Shown here: positions 20,966 through 30,312 of the stretch, one piece after another
Position numbering within the stretch: position 1 is the stretch's first letter
Layout of the letters: each line of letters begins with the position of its first letter
Assembly: GCA_021927905.1 (NCBI GenBank)
Contig: BLLK01000032.1
Span: forward strand, 124,001-188,000
Source: Chaetoceros tenuissimus
Lineage: Eukaryota; Bacillariophyta; Thalassiosirophyceae; Chaetocerotales; Chaetocerotaceae
DNA: 64,000 nucleotides
Reading direction: 5' to 3'
Program-made: the position numbers and the translations under genes
The notes under the pieces: model-generated
Told to the model about the DNA's origin: nothing
Database searches by the model: none
Seen by the model: the letters and a program-made list of their open reading frames with translations, nothing else

Positions 20966-22573
20966 TTATTTTTTACCAGATCTACCTCCACGATTTTTAA
21001 ACCCACCTCCTCGTCCTCCAGCGTTGCCTGAAGACTTGTCAGAGGAAACCTTTCTACCAACTTCCAATGGTTTTCCTTGAATTGAAAACTTACTAGCAGA
21101 AGCATCTCCATCCTTCTTATTAGCCTTTTCTGCTTCTACTTCCTTAATAATTTCGTCAACTACATCTTTTGAGTCAAAATCAACAAAACAAAATCCTCGG
21201 TTCGCAAGAAGAGTGGTTCCTAAAATCTTCTTCTGAAGCTTTGCTGCGTATGGCTCAAACATTGCTTTTATTGCATCTTCTTTTGTCCTGTCAGGTATAT
21301 TTTTAATTAAAATAGTAGCTTCTGCTGTTCTTTGTGCTTTTTTCGACAAAGCCTGTTTCTGAGGAGGTGCATCTTGTTGGTCTGAAGAAGATTGCTCTTG
21401 ACTTTTTTGCTTTTCAGTAGACTGCTTCTTGGAACTATTATCTTGAGGAGCCGACTTCTTCTCCTCCTTGCTTTCTGCTGCCGAAGGTCCCCCTGCAACA
21501 AGACTCGCCCAAGAACCTGGTACACCTGCCTTCTTACCCTTGCCACCAGCATTTTTATTGTTGTTGTCATTAGGAGAAGAAGATCTAGACTTACGTGCAC
21601 GACCTCTAGACTTGTTCTTACGAGATTTCTTTTCTGAAGCCCCATCTGATTTCTTGTCTTTCTTTTCATCCACAGGCTTTTGTTTTGAAGTCTCTTCAGT
21701 CGCGGTTGTCTCTTTTTCTTTCTTTGCTTCTTCCACTGGTGCAGCTTCCTTCTCCTCTTCGGTAGTAGTTGCATCACCATCCTTTTGCTCACTCTTTTCC
21801 TCAGATGTCTTTGCTTCTTCTTCAACCTCGTCTGTCTTTTCTTCAACCTTCTCTGCGGACTCTACCTCAGCTGATGCTTCCTCTTCAGTCTTCTCCTCTC
21901 CATCAGCAGTTTCTGCAGTAGCCTCAGTTTCATCTGCTTCAGTACTCTCCTCCTTCTTGACTTCAGCGTCAGCATCTTCGACAGCAGCATCTTCATCATC
22001 GACATGATCATGCACACCTTCATCCAAAAATCTAAGAACGTCATTCGCTACATAAAACTGTCTCTTTTTTCCAGCTGGTGCACCATTATTCAAGAAAAAA
22101 GCATGAACAAATCTCTTCATATCGTCATCACCATCATCAGTCTTTTCAGCATCATCCTTTGGTAGACGAATGTGTCCAGTAACAACAAGAAGAATACCTC
22201 CATTGATAGTTTCCTGGGCATCAATCGCTCCTCTTGAAAAATCCAAACAAAGCTTACCAATCTCGTTTCCCTCTTCGTCCTTTTTAGGCTTGCACCATGC
22301 AAAGGTTGATCCAGTGTTACTTTCATGCGCTGCAATGACGTCTGAAAGGGTCTGGGTGGTAGCTGGCTCCGATGGAACGAGTGAATGGGAAATGAGACTG
22401 TTGTTCTTGTAGAATCTTGTGATTTGTGTAGGGTTTGAAGAGAGCACTTGGTAGTACTGTTTGATGAATGCTCTTCCGATAACAAGAGGAGATGGTGCCG
22501 CTGCAGTTGGCGGTGGAGTTGTGCTTCCTGCTTCAGCTGCAGGAGCAGAGGCGTTTTTCGCTGCGTCAGTCAT
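20966..22573 (-). CDS. G3BP-like RNA-binding protein (NTF2-like, acidic, RRM, RGG)
   Basis: Single exon, 535 residues from the first ATG at 22573. Domains in order: an Ala/Pro-rich leader; an NTF2-like domain (about 30-200; VIGRAFIKQYYQVLSSNP, RFYKNNSLISH, FVHAFFLNN, YVANDVLRFL); a long Glu/Asp/Lys/Ser low-complexity region (about 200-410); an RRM (about 419-510) with RNP2 ILIKNI and RNP1 RGFCFVDF; and a short RGG/Arg-Gly tail. This is the layout of Ras-GAP SH3-binding proteins, which nucleate stress granules and control mRNA stability in the cytoplasm. Antisense frames across the acidic region are composition artefacts. The domain set makes the call strong. Confidence 0.9.
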   Translation of the reverse strand: MTDAAKNASAPAAEAGSTTPPPTAAAPSPLVIGRAFIKQYYQVLSSNPTQITRFYKNNSLISHSLVPSEPATTQTLSDVIAAHESNTGSTFAWCKPKKDEEGNEIGKLCLDFSRGAIDAQETINGGILLVVTGHIRLPKDDAEKTDDGDDDMKRFVHAFFLNNGAPAGKKRQFYVANDVLRFLDEGVHDHVDDEDAAVEDADAEVKKEESTEADETEATAETADGEEKTEEEASAEVESAEKVEEKTDEVEEEAKTSEEKSEQKDGDATTTEEEKEAAPVEEAKKEKETTATEETSKQKPVDEKKDKKSDGASEKKSRKNKSRGRARKSRSSSPNDNNNKNAGGKGKKAGVPGSWASLVAGGPSAAESKEEKKSAPQDNSSKKQSTEKQKSQEQSSSDQQDAPPQKQALSKKAQRTAEATILIKNIPDRTKEDAIKAMFEPYAAKLQKKILGTTLLANRGFCFVDFDSKDVVDEIIKEVEAEKANKKDGDASASKFSIQGKPLEVGRKVSSDKSSGNAGGRGGGFKNRGGRSGKK

Positions 22574-23123
22574 GTTTGATAAATGCAAAAATTATAGATG
22601 GACCTTTATAGAGTGTACGAGTGTTTGGACGTTTCTGTATTATTTATTGTATATTCGGACACTGTTTAGTTTCCGAGACAATAATATCTTTGCGTCGTGA
22701 TTTCGGAGGTCCGTAAGCTTAGGCAAAAGATATGTAGCAAGCTTGAAAGTGACGATCTGTTGTCAAGTATCAATAGAGACAAAACACAAATATGAATATC
22801 GGGCTTTGTACCAATCAATTCTTGTAACGCAGCAAGGTTTAGAGCTGCTATTGGTCTACTAGCTGGAGGAGATGAACAGGTAAGGACTAATTAAATGCAT
22901 GCTTTCCATGGAAATCGACAGATGGCCATGTTCAGAGCTTTTCATACGTTCACAGCCACAGAATTGAAAAGATAGCTGATTAGAAATTAAAGGGATAGCT
23001 ATATAATGGATGATGTAATGATGACATCATGAATAATATGCGACCCTCATTCTTGCATATTTTCAATGTTTGATTCTATATTCATCTTCTCCTTCACAAA
23101 TAAAGAACTAGCTAGAACTAAAG
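22574..23123. promoter_or_regulatory. Divergent upstream region of G3BP-like and MYND genes
   Basis: About 550 bp. A GAACAG/GTAAGG junction near 22879 could be the donor of a 5' UTR intron for the MYND gene. A GATGTAATGATGACATCATG patch (about 23010-23030) is partly palindromic and resembles half of a bZIP site. Both are weak. Confidence 0.3.
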
Positions 23124-24335
23124 ATGCTACCTGATTGGATCAAAAATGCGGAAAAGATCATGACAGAAGATGATGATGAGAGTGTAGTTCCCGAGATCAT
23201 TATCTTTCATGAGATGGGAGGAGATGATCCCGACTTGGAATTGCATTCGAAATTATTCAAACTATTACCAAGAATCAAACCTGATAAAACATTCATTAAC
23301 GATATAGAGAAATTAAACATTGATACTCTCAACGACACTGTAGAGAATACAGTAAAGTTCTGGGAATATGCTCTCAAGTATGCTGATAGCATCAATTTAA
23401 TGGAGCAGAGAAGCAAACATGAGTTGATGAAAGCAAAGGGATACTTTTTAATTTTCATCTATCAAGAACTTTTGAAAATGGATAGCTGGAAACCATATCA
23501 TCAAGAGATATACAAGTGTATCAATCGGGTACTTTTGCAAATTTTAGCAATAGCGACAAAATACCCTCATAAGCCAAAAGATTTGCATGGTACAACTATT
23601 CACTTTCAGGTAAAACATTTTCTCTGTGAATATGCTAATGAGACATGGAAACATTTCATTGATGAACACTTTCCAGTATCTTTACTTCTACCAACTATGA
23701 GAAGACTGGGTATGTGTGATGTACTTGATCCTGATTGGAATCTTTACGGCCCGTGGGATACGATGCTGACAGAAATTAGAGACGAAAATGTATTTGTGGA
23801 AAGAATCCCAGCAGATGATATCCTGCAGAAAAAGTCATTTGCTCTAAATAAGGCTCGTAATTCAATTCAATGTCGAGGAATTGCAAAGAATCCTAACCTA
23901 CGTCAGTTTCATAATCCACCACCACAGTGCTTTAGTTACTTTCCCAAGTGTAGTCTTGAATGTTGTCAGAACATTGAAACTCGAGAAAAGCCACATGTGC
24001 TGCGTTGTGAAAAGTGTTGGTACTTTCATTTTTGTAGTAAAGCATGCCAAGATTACACAGCACTGTTTCAGATGCACGATTGCGATTTTACGCCACCTGA
24101 GAAGGCAGAGAAAATTCGTAAAGAAACAGAAGCATTTCTTGGATGGTCTGAAAGGAAAAAGATTAAAGAGCACAAGATTTGTCACTTTTGCCATACGCTT
24201 CGAGATAATACTGATGAGAAGAAATTGTTACAATGCTCTCAATGTGAATCTGTAGCATACTGCGATAAAATGTGTCAATTAAATGATTGGATTGCTGGAG
24301 GGCACAAGTCTGTTTGCAGCAAGAAGAAAGGCTAA
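23124..24335 (+). CDS. Protein with two C-terminal MYND-type zinc fingers
   Basis: Single exon, 403 residues. The first ~280 residues are largely helical, acidic at the start, and match nothing I recognise. Two MYND-like fingers follow. The first (about 277-318) has CC, LRCEKC, HFCSKACQ and H-x-C. The second (about 353-400) reads CHFCHTL, LLQCSQCESVAYCDKMCQ and HKSVC. Each fits C-x2-C ... C-x2-C ... C-x3-C ... H-x3-C with small variations. MYND fingers bind Pro-rich peptides and mediate protein contacts. No SET domain is present, so this is not a SMYD methyltransferase. Function is unknown. The double-finger C terminus with a helical N terminus is a lineage-style architecture. Confidence 0.82.
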   Translation: MLPDWIKNAEKIMTEDDDESVVPEIIIFHEMGGDDPDLELHSKLFKLLPRIKPDKTFINDIEKLNIDTLNDTVENTVKFWEYALKYADSINLMEQRSKHELMKAKGYFLIFIYQELLKMDSWKPYHQEIYKCINRVLLQILAIATKYPHKPKDLHGTTIHFQVKHFLCEYANETWKHFIDEHFPVSLLLPTMRRLGMCDVLDPDWNLYGPWDTMLTEIRDENVFVERIPADDILQKKSFALNKARNSIQCRGIAKNPNLRQFHNPPPQCFSYFPKCSLECCQNIETREKPHVLRCEKCWYFHFCSKACQDYTALFQMHDCDFTPPEKAEKIRKETEAFLGWSERKKIKEHKICHFCHTLRDNTDEKKLLQCSQCESVAYCDKMCQLNDWIAGGHKSVCSKKKG

Positions 24336-24561
24336 AGTCTAATTGATAAGTAATATTGGCATGAAGAGTTGGCAAAGTGAGCAGTAGATGAGGAATTGTG
24401 TTATCTACATCGTGAAACCGAAAAGTTCATGTAATGGTTTTATATTAATTATTTCTGTGTCTAAATGGGGTAGTTCAACTATTGCTTGGTAGTATAGTAA
24501 GGATTACTAAAACCTGCGATCTATAGTATGAAGTATATGATTTATTTTTATTAGGAGTGTA

Positions 24562-27500
24562 CTACTCAGCTTTCGCTTCTTCGAAACTTTTCATCTTTTG
24601 TTCAAATGATAGACGAAATGGTTTTGGTGAAGTCAAAGCTCTCTTGGATTTTGGAGAGATGTCTACGATACTATCATAAGAGGGTACCGATCTTGCTCGG
24701 AATACATAGTCTTCCTTTCCCTCGTCCATTACTTCTGCACTTTCTCTCTTCGATTCTGAAAGTTGAAATGGCTTTGGAATAGTAACAGAGCGTTTACTAG
24801 GTGGTGATTTTCGTTTTTCTTGTTTAATCTCCATTGATGCATTTGCAGGACTTGTATCTTTGCCATTTGCCCTTTCAGTTGTGCGTAAACGAAAGGTTCT
24901 AGGCACTGTTACATTTGATTCCCTGCTTGGGGACGAGGGTTCGGGCATCGGAGCAAGATTTCTTGGAGAAACTATATTCGCCCTCTCTTCAGTCAGGAAT
25001 CTAAATGGTTGTGGAACTGTCAATTTTCTTTTTTCAGGAGATGGTGTTTCGACTGGCTCCTCTACAACACGAGATGCCTTACGTTCAGCGAGTCTATCTT
25101 CTACGCACAAATTGAAAGGAACTGGTACTGTCAACGCTCTAGGCGACACAAGATTTTTCCTATGACTATTTGGGTTTCTGGCAGAGAAATTTGGAGCTGG
25201 TTTAGCTTTGAAGACGAAAGCTTCTTCATGTGTAGTCTCTTGGTTCATTGGTGACTTCATGGTAGCACGCTCATCAGTTGCAAAGTGGAATGGTTTGGGT
25301 TCAGTCAATTTGACCAAATTTGGTTTTGGTTTATTGCCAGAGATCGGAGATTGTCCAAAATCAGGTACCGGTCTTGCTTTGAAGGGGGCTACTTCTTCCT
25401 TGATATCCTGACTTGTTGGTGTCTTTACAAGGGCTCTTTGGTCGGTCTGAAATTGAAACGGTTTGGGTTCAGTCAATTTGACCAAATTTGGTTTTGGTTT
25501 ATTGCCAGAGATCGGAGATTGTCCAAAATCAGGTACCGGTCTTGCTTTGAAGGGAGCTACTTCTTCCTTGATATCCTGACTTGTTGGTGTCTTTACAAGG
25601 GCTCTTTGGTCGGTCTGAAATTGAAACGGTTTGGGTTCAGTCAATTTGACCAAATTTGGTTTTGGTTTATTGCCAGAGATCGGAGATTGTCCAAAATCAG
25701 GTACCGGTCTTGCTTTGAAGGGAGCTACTTCTTCCTTGATATCCTGACTTGTTGGTGTCTTTACAAGGGCTCTTTGGTCGGTCTGAAATTGAAAAGGTTG
25801 AGGCTTTGTGAGCTTCCGAGGTGAGCTCGACTTCGGCTGAGTACTACTTTTGGAAAAATCTGGTGCTGGCTTTGCTTTAAAAGTGAAGACTTTTGGCTTT
25901 CCGTCTTGACTTGTTGGAGTTTTCGGTGAATGAATTCTCTGGCTTGTTTCGAAGTGGAAAGGCTTTGGTTCTGTCAACTTACGAACTGATATTGGCTTCT
26001 TTGAAGTAGCACTTGGCTTTGAAAAATCAGGTACAGGCCTTGCCTTGAATGTAAAATCCTGGGGCTTTCCAACTTGTGCACCTTCCCCATTTTCTTTCGT
26101 ATGCCTTGGTGAGTGTGCTCTCTGACTAGTCTCTAAATGGAATGGTCTCGGCTCCGTCAATTTACGAGCTTTCACCTGTCTGGTTCCAATATTCGCTTTA
26201 GAAAAGTCAGGCACAGGCCTTGCCTTGAATGTAAATATAGCCTTTTCATCTTGACTTGTAGGTGTAGTTTCACCATGAAGTCTGTAACCTGATGGAGATG
26301 TATGATCCTTCGTAGGTCCAAAATTAGCACGTTCGTCAGTTCGAAGATGAAAAGGCTTTGGGACAGTAAGTCTACGCTTTTCCTTTGATTTATTCTCTGA
26401 ATGTGCCACAAAAGATTTTGAAAAATCAGGAGCAGGCTTGGCACGGAAAACAAAAGATGAAGCTCCATTTTCAGTATCCTTATTCTCTTTTGGAGATCTC
26501 TCTTTCCGAGGTGAAGGTATTCTTGCCTCTGTGAAAAGGTTGAATGGTTTTGGGATTGTAATCTTCTTCTTGTTACTCGGCTTTTTCGCATAATAAAAAA
26601 AGTCTGGAACCGGACGAGCTTTGAAAGATTGTGACTTCTTAACTTCAACATCTGTTTCGATCTCTACAACACGCTTCTTTGACTTGGCAAAACTGAGCAT
26701 TGGAGTTTTTGGTACAGTAATTTTTCTCTTAGACCAATCGACCTTCTTCGGTTCCTCCACTTCCTTCTGAATTTTTGGCCCTGAAGTTGAATATCGCTTT
26801 TGACCGTATTTCTTACTCATGGTGAGCTTTGGTGAAAGTGCATGTGTAATTCCCCTCTTCTTGTTGGACTTTTTACTAACAGCATCGACCCCCTTGTCAG
26901 CTGAGCTCATATCCTGTGCTGAAATACCAGTTGTAGAATATCTCTTTTCCCCCATTTTCTCTTTCGACAACAGTCTAGGAGCTTTTGGAACAGTCAACGT
27001 GCGTTTCTTTCTCGTCTTAATTCCATTTCCTAGAAGCGAGATCATTTCTACTTCATCATCACCTCTACTTTTTCCTATAGATGAATAACGTCTCTGGCCC
27101 TTCTTCTCTTTGGTTAAAAGATTTGGCGTCTTTGGAACAGTCAGCTTGCGTTTACTCTTTGCATGTCTTTTACTCTTCTCCTTGACTTTATTCTTTCCTG
27201 GAAGCTCTTTGCGAGTTGACCATTCGATCTTTAGAGGCACATCAATCTTGTTGCTATCGATAGATGAATACTGTCTTGTACGTTTTATAGATTTCAATCT
27301 AGTCGGAGATAATGGAAATTTCTTTGCTTTTGTACTTCCTTCAGACAAATCAGTAACACTATTTTTCTTGGATCTACTAAAAAACCTACGCTTTGGGCTA
27401 GCGTCTTGCGGCTTATCTTTCTCGATCTTGACATCCTGTTCTTGATCTTCCATGCTCACAGCTGCAGGCATTGTAGTTTCAACATTTGGTAGAAATTCAT

Positions 27501-28467
27501 CTAATTCATCTTCGCTATCGTTCAAGGAATCTGAAGCACTATCAAAGCTCAGATCAGTATCATGAGAAGAAGTTTGTTGAACTGGTGTCCCTTCCTGATT
27601 AGGAAGGAAATCATCTTCATCCAAGCTTTCATCATGAGCACTTGCAAATGATTCAGCACTATCAAAATCATCTTGATTTTCATTTTTCTTTGAATGATTT
27701 CCATCATCATTCAAGATTTCATCGAGTGAAGAGCACCCACTTTCCTTACTTTCCTTGGTTGGTGATTTTTTCACTTGTGGCATTTCAACAAAATCACCAT
27801 CATTCAGCACTAAATCCTCGCTATCTGCGCTATCTTTTCTAGGGGATAAATATACCTCCTGTCCTTGCCCTACATCTGCTTCATTCTCTTCACAATCCTC
27901 CAAGGTAGTATCAAGTTTGAAAACAGGAAAAGTTGGCATGAGGTGGCATTTACAATCGTCTTGATGGTCGGGACAGTTATTAGGATGATCATCTAAAGCC
28001 TGTGCCATTGCTTCCGGTGTGGTCTTGTACAAGAAAGCAGGATTCATGCGACACTCTCCTTCCAATTTGGTTGCATCAAACGGTCCTTCTGTTTCAGACA
28101 TTGGCGAGAAAAGAGATATTCTCGATTTGTTCACTTGAGGAGTGGTTGTAACTTCATCAATTGTTCCAGTGATTGTCAAATCCATACTAAAGTCCATATC
28201 GATAGAAGTGTCTGCAGTTTCCACATAAAAAATCTTATCCTGAGCTTTCAGTTCCAGTTTACTAGCGAGTAGGTCAGAAATGGCTTCTACTTCCTGCTCC
28301 AAATCATCACTCGAAGAGGAGACAGCTTTTTCAAGTGTCGCATCGGCCTCTGCAAATATGTTCTTCAAGTTACTCGATACATCGTCAAACTCTCCATCTG
28401 ATTTATTCTCTGTCTGCTCTAGTTCAAATGAAGTGGACCGAAAATGGGTCTTGGAAATAGACTGCAT
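24562..28467 (-). CDS. TPX2-like microtubule-associated repeat protein
   Basis: Single exon, 1301 residues, almost wholly predicted to be disordered. Residues 1-420 are acidic and Ser-rich. The rest is basic and built from about 17 repeats with the core K-L-T-x-P-x-P-F-x-x-x-T-x-x-R-A, alternating with about ten FKARPVPDF-type motifs. The alternation of TVPKPF-x-L-x-T-x-ER-A with FKARP/FKAKP is the signature of TPX2 and plant TPX2-domain proteins, which bind and nucleate spindle microtubules downstream of Ran. Earlier repeats (LTVPKTPNLL, LTVPKAPRLL with KxGxxRYSS) are a divergent subclass. Three central copies are nearly identical at DNA level. No Aurora-binding N terminus is evident. Microtubule binding is a good inference; the exact orthologue is uncertain. 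Confidence 0.75.
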   Translation of the reverse strand: MQSISKTHFRSTSFELEQTENKSDGEFDDVSSNLKNIFAEADATLEKAVSSSSDDLEQEVEAISDLLASKLELKAQDKIFYVETADTSIDMDFSMDLTITGTIDEVTTTPQVNKSRISLFSPMSETEGPFDATKLEGECRMNPAFLYKTTPEAMAQALDDHPNNCPDHQDDCKCHLMPTFPVFKLDTTLEDCEENEADVGQGQEVYLSPRKDSADSEDLVLNDGDFVEMPQVKKSPTKESKESGCSSLDEILNDDGNHSKKNENQDDFDSAESFASAHDESLDEDDFLPNQEGTPVQQTSSHDTDLSFDSASDSLNDSEDELDEFLPNVETTMPAAVSMEDQEQDVKIEKDKPQDASPKRRFFSRSKKNSVTDLSEGSTKAKKFPLSPTRLKSIKRTRQYSSIDSNKIDVPLKIEWSTRKELPGKNKVKEKSKRHAKSKRKLTVPKTPNLLTKEKKGQRRYSSIGKSRGDDEVEMISLLGNGIKTRKKRTLTVPKAPRLLSKEKMGEKRYSTTGISAQDMSSADKGVDAVSKKSNKKRGITHALSPKLTMSKKYGQKRYSTSGPKIQKEVEEPKKVDWSKRKITVPKTPMLSFAKSKKRVVEIETDVEVKKSQSFKARPVPDFFYYAKKPSNKKKITIPKPFNLFTEARIPSPRKERSPKENKDTENGASSFVFRAKPAPDFSKSFVAHSENKSKEKRRLTVPKPFHLRTDERANFGPTKDHTSPSGYRLHGETTPTSQDEKAIFTFKARPVPDFSKANIGTRQVKARKLTEPRPFHLETSQRAHSPRHTKENGEGAQVGKPQDFTFKARPVPDFSKPSATSKKPISVRKLTEPKPFHFETSQRIHSPKTPTSQDGKPKVFTFKAKPAPDFSKSSTQPKSSSPRKLTKPQPFQFQTDQRALVKTPTSQDIKEEVAPFKARPVPDFGQSPISGNKPKPNLVKLTEPKPFQFQTDQRALVKTPTSQDIKEEVAPFKARPVPDFGQSPISGNKPKPNLVKLTEPKPFQFQTDQRALVKTPTSQDIKEEVAPFKARPVPDFGQSPISGNKPKPNLVKLTEPKPFHFATDERATMKSPMNQETTHEEAFVFKAKPAPNFSARNPNSHRKNLVSPRALTVPVPFNLCVEDRLAERKASRVVEEPVETPSPEKRKLTVPQPFRFLTEERANIVSPRNLAPMPEPSSPSRESNVTVPRTFRLRTTERANGKDTSPANASMEIKQEKRKSPPSKRSVTIPKPFQLSESKRESAEVMDEGKEDYVFRARSVPSYDSIVDISPKSKRALTSPKPFRLSFEQKMKSFEEAKAE
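25301..25804 (-). repeat. Three tandem 168-bp coding repeats
   Basis: Units begin at 25301, 25469 and 25637. Copies 1 and 2 differ at one base (25388 region, GGGGGC versus GGGAGC). Copy 3 matches copy 2 until its last ~12 bases. Each unit encodes 56 residues including one LTEPKPFQFQTDQRA core and one FKARPVPDF motif. The near-identity of synonymous sites indicates recent duplication within the TPX2-like gene. Confidence 0.95.
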
Positions 28468-29032
28468 TTTGAAGAAATTATTTCAAATCTGTAGATCAAC
28501 TGTAGAGTAGCTAAAAACTCTTGATGAAATGCTTTGGCTACGAGCGACTCAGCTCAGCACTCCTTATCTACAGGGGCAATCTAAATGAATAAAGTCTACC
28601 CTCTAGGGTGGCTATAGAATATATATGTATTCAACAATCTATGAATGAGAGGTCGACGACTCAATAAGGGAGTTACTTTTTCTTTGAAAGAAGAAATTGA
28701 AACTTTTTGTTTCGTGCTATTTCCGTTGGAAACATACCTGCAGTGTCAATTCACAGCTAAATCTGTACCAAACGGCATAATCTTAAACGGTTCATTTATC
28801 AGTCACATTTTTGTCACCTTTAAATTTTTAGTTTATCTGTTTTATTTTTTGACTCATTTGAATGAAATAAGTAATGTAATCAGGAAAACACATACTCGCC
28901 TAGATTTTATTTAAATATCTATCAAAATGCAAAAGTACTTTATTTTGGTTAACTAAGCATACAAACAAGCAATACACAAAGTATAATATCACATGTAGTA
29001 TGCGTCATGATGTTGAAAATATTATTTCTAGT
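28468..29032. other. Intergenic region
   Basis: About 565 bp upstream of the TPX2-like gene and downstream of the small secreted protein. AT-rich. A plus-strand frame at 28645-28914 has no recognisable features. Nothing else seen. Confidence 0.4.
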
Positions 29033-29750
29033 TTACAAATATCCTCCAACAACAGCTAACGATACAAATCTAAAGTAAAGTGCCTTTCTTGTATCATCTT
29101 CTAAAAGTGCAGGATCCTTTTTATATTTTTCCAAATGTTCTGGTGGCAACAAGCCCTCCGCTTCAAACGCATCTACAGCCTTGACCGGATCCTTAAACAA
29201 TACATCCAACATTTTCATTTCATCTAATGCCCCCTTCATTCCATGCAAGATATCAACTTCTGGTAGCTTTTTGAGTTCTTCAATGTCAGCTGCATTTTCT
29301 TCTTTTAAAGCTGCGATAAGTTTGATTGTTTCTGGATCTTGTCCTGCTGCTTCAATTAATCCTGCAATATCTACAGCATCTTGTTCTGTTAATCCAGTCA
29401 TTTCTTGTTTTGACTCTGCTGTTGTTTCAGGTTGCGTTTGTACTGTTTCTTCACTTGCTTCCTTCACTGCATCCTTTTGGATTCCAAATGCTATATATAT
29501 ATATGTATAATGGAAAGTTTTGAAATGGATTGAGATGAGAGTTAGTCATGGTGAAAGATGGAAGCATTATCAAATCTCCCTCAGTTTAATGAAACTTTGA
29601 CATGATTGAAAAAGTGCTTTTACATATTGAAAGAAGAAACTGTAATAACCCTAATAGTGCAAGTATTTAAAAAGAAAAAGCAATCACATACGTACCATTG
29701 GATGAAGCAAAACAAAGTGCAATGAGAAATAAGATTTGAATAAATTTCAT
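29033..29750 (-). CDS. Small secreted or plastid-routed acidic protein
   Basis: Two exons (29696-29750, 29033-29490) with a GTACGT donor and a TATATAG acceptor give 170 residues. Residues 1-18 (MKFIQILFLIALCFASSN) form a signal peptide. The junction creates SSNA followed by FGIQK, so the likely cleavage site is Ala followed by Phe, as in the ASAF-type signal of diatom plastid precursors. However, the next 30 residues are acidic (EASEETVQTQPETTAESK), unlike a transit peptide. The rest is helical and acidic, with LIEAAGQDPETIKLIAALKEEN and a DPVKAVDAFEAEGLLPPEHLEKY block, ending in a short hydrophobic stretch. Not recognised. Secretory entry is well supported; the destination is open. Confidence 0.72.
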
Positions 29751-30312
29751 TTTTTGTTGTAGATAGAATATATAAAACGAGATGTGAGTAAAACAATGGT
29801 TACTTTGTCCAATATTAATACAACTCAAGTCAAAAGAAAGAGTGTGTCGAAATACATAAGTACGATAGTGGTAGGTATCATTCCACTTTCCAACTGGTGG
29901 TTGGTGGTGGCGAGACACTCAAGAGAAAAAAGTGAGAATGAAGAGGTCAAGCTCCTTTTCAACTTGGGAGAAACTAATCTAATTTAGTAGATCACGACTT
30001 TTTTGAACGAGCGAGCAAACAACAAACACAACAACGTGTACCATACCATCGCTGTTTCAATTCGTTTTAACAAGTCAACAAGGGTTGTTAGATGCTCAGT
30101 AGAAGCCAATCTCTACTTTACCATCATAATAAAACTCGCAATCTAGGTACATTGAGCACTTCGCTTCATTTATAGCCTGCTCAAAAATTCATTGCAAACA
30201 TTCCCATTGAAGAGATTGAGGAAAAGACAAATTCAGCATTTTTGTCGAGCTAGCTAAGTGCCATCATTGTACACAAGTCTGCGTGAATCTCTCTTTATCA
30301 AAAACTGCAAAG
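29751..30312. promoter_or_regulatory. Divergent upstream region of small secreted protein and SRPK genes
   Basis: About 560 bp, AT-rich with AACAAACACAACAAC-type words near 30020. Promoters for both genes must lie here. No specific element recognised. Confidence 0.4.

Noticed and set aside
21307-22007. Long frames on both strands across the acidic region of the G3BP-like gene
   Set aside because: They arise from GAA/GAG/TCT low-complexity sequence; the NTF2 and RRM domains fix the real frame.
25285-25824. 179-codon plus-strand frame with three repeats
   Set aside because: Exact antisense shadow of the 168-bp repeats in the TPX2-like gene.
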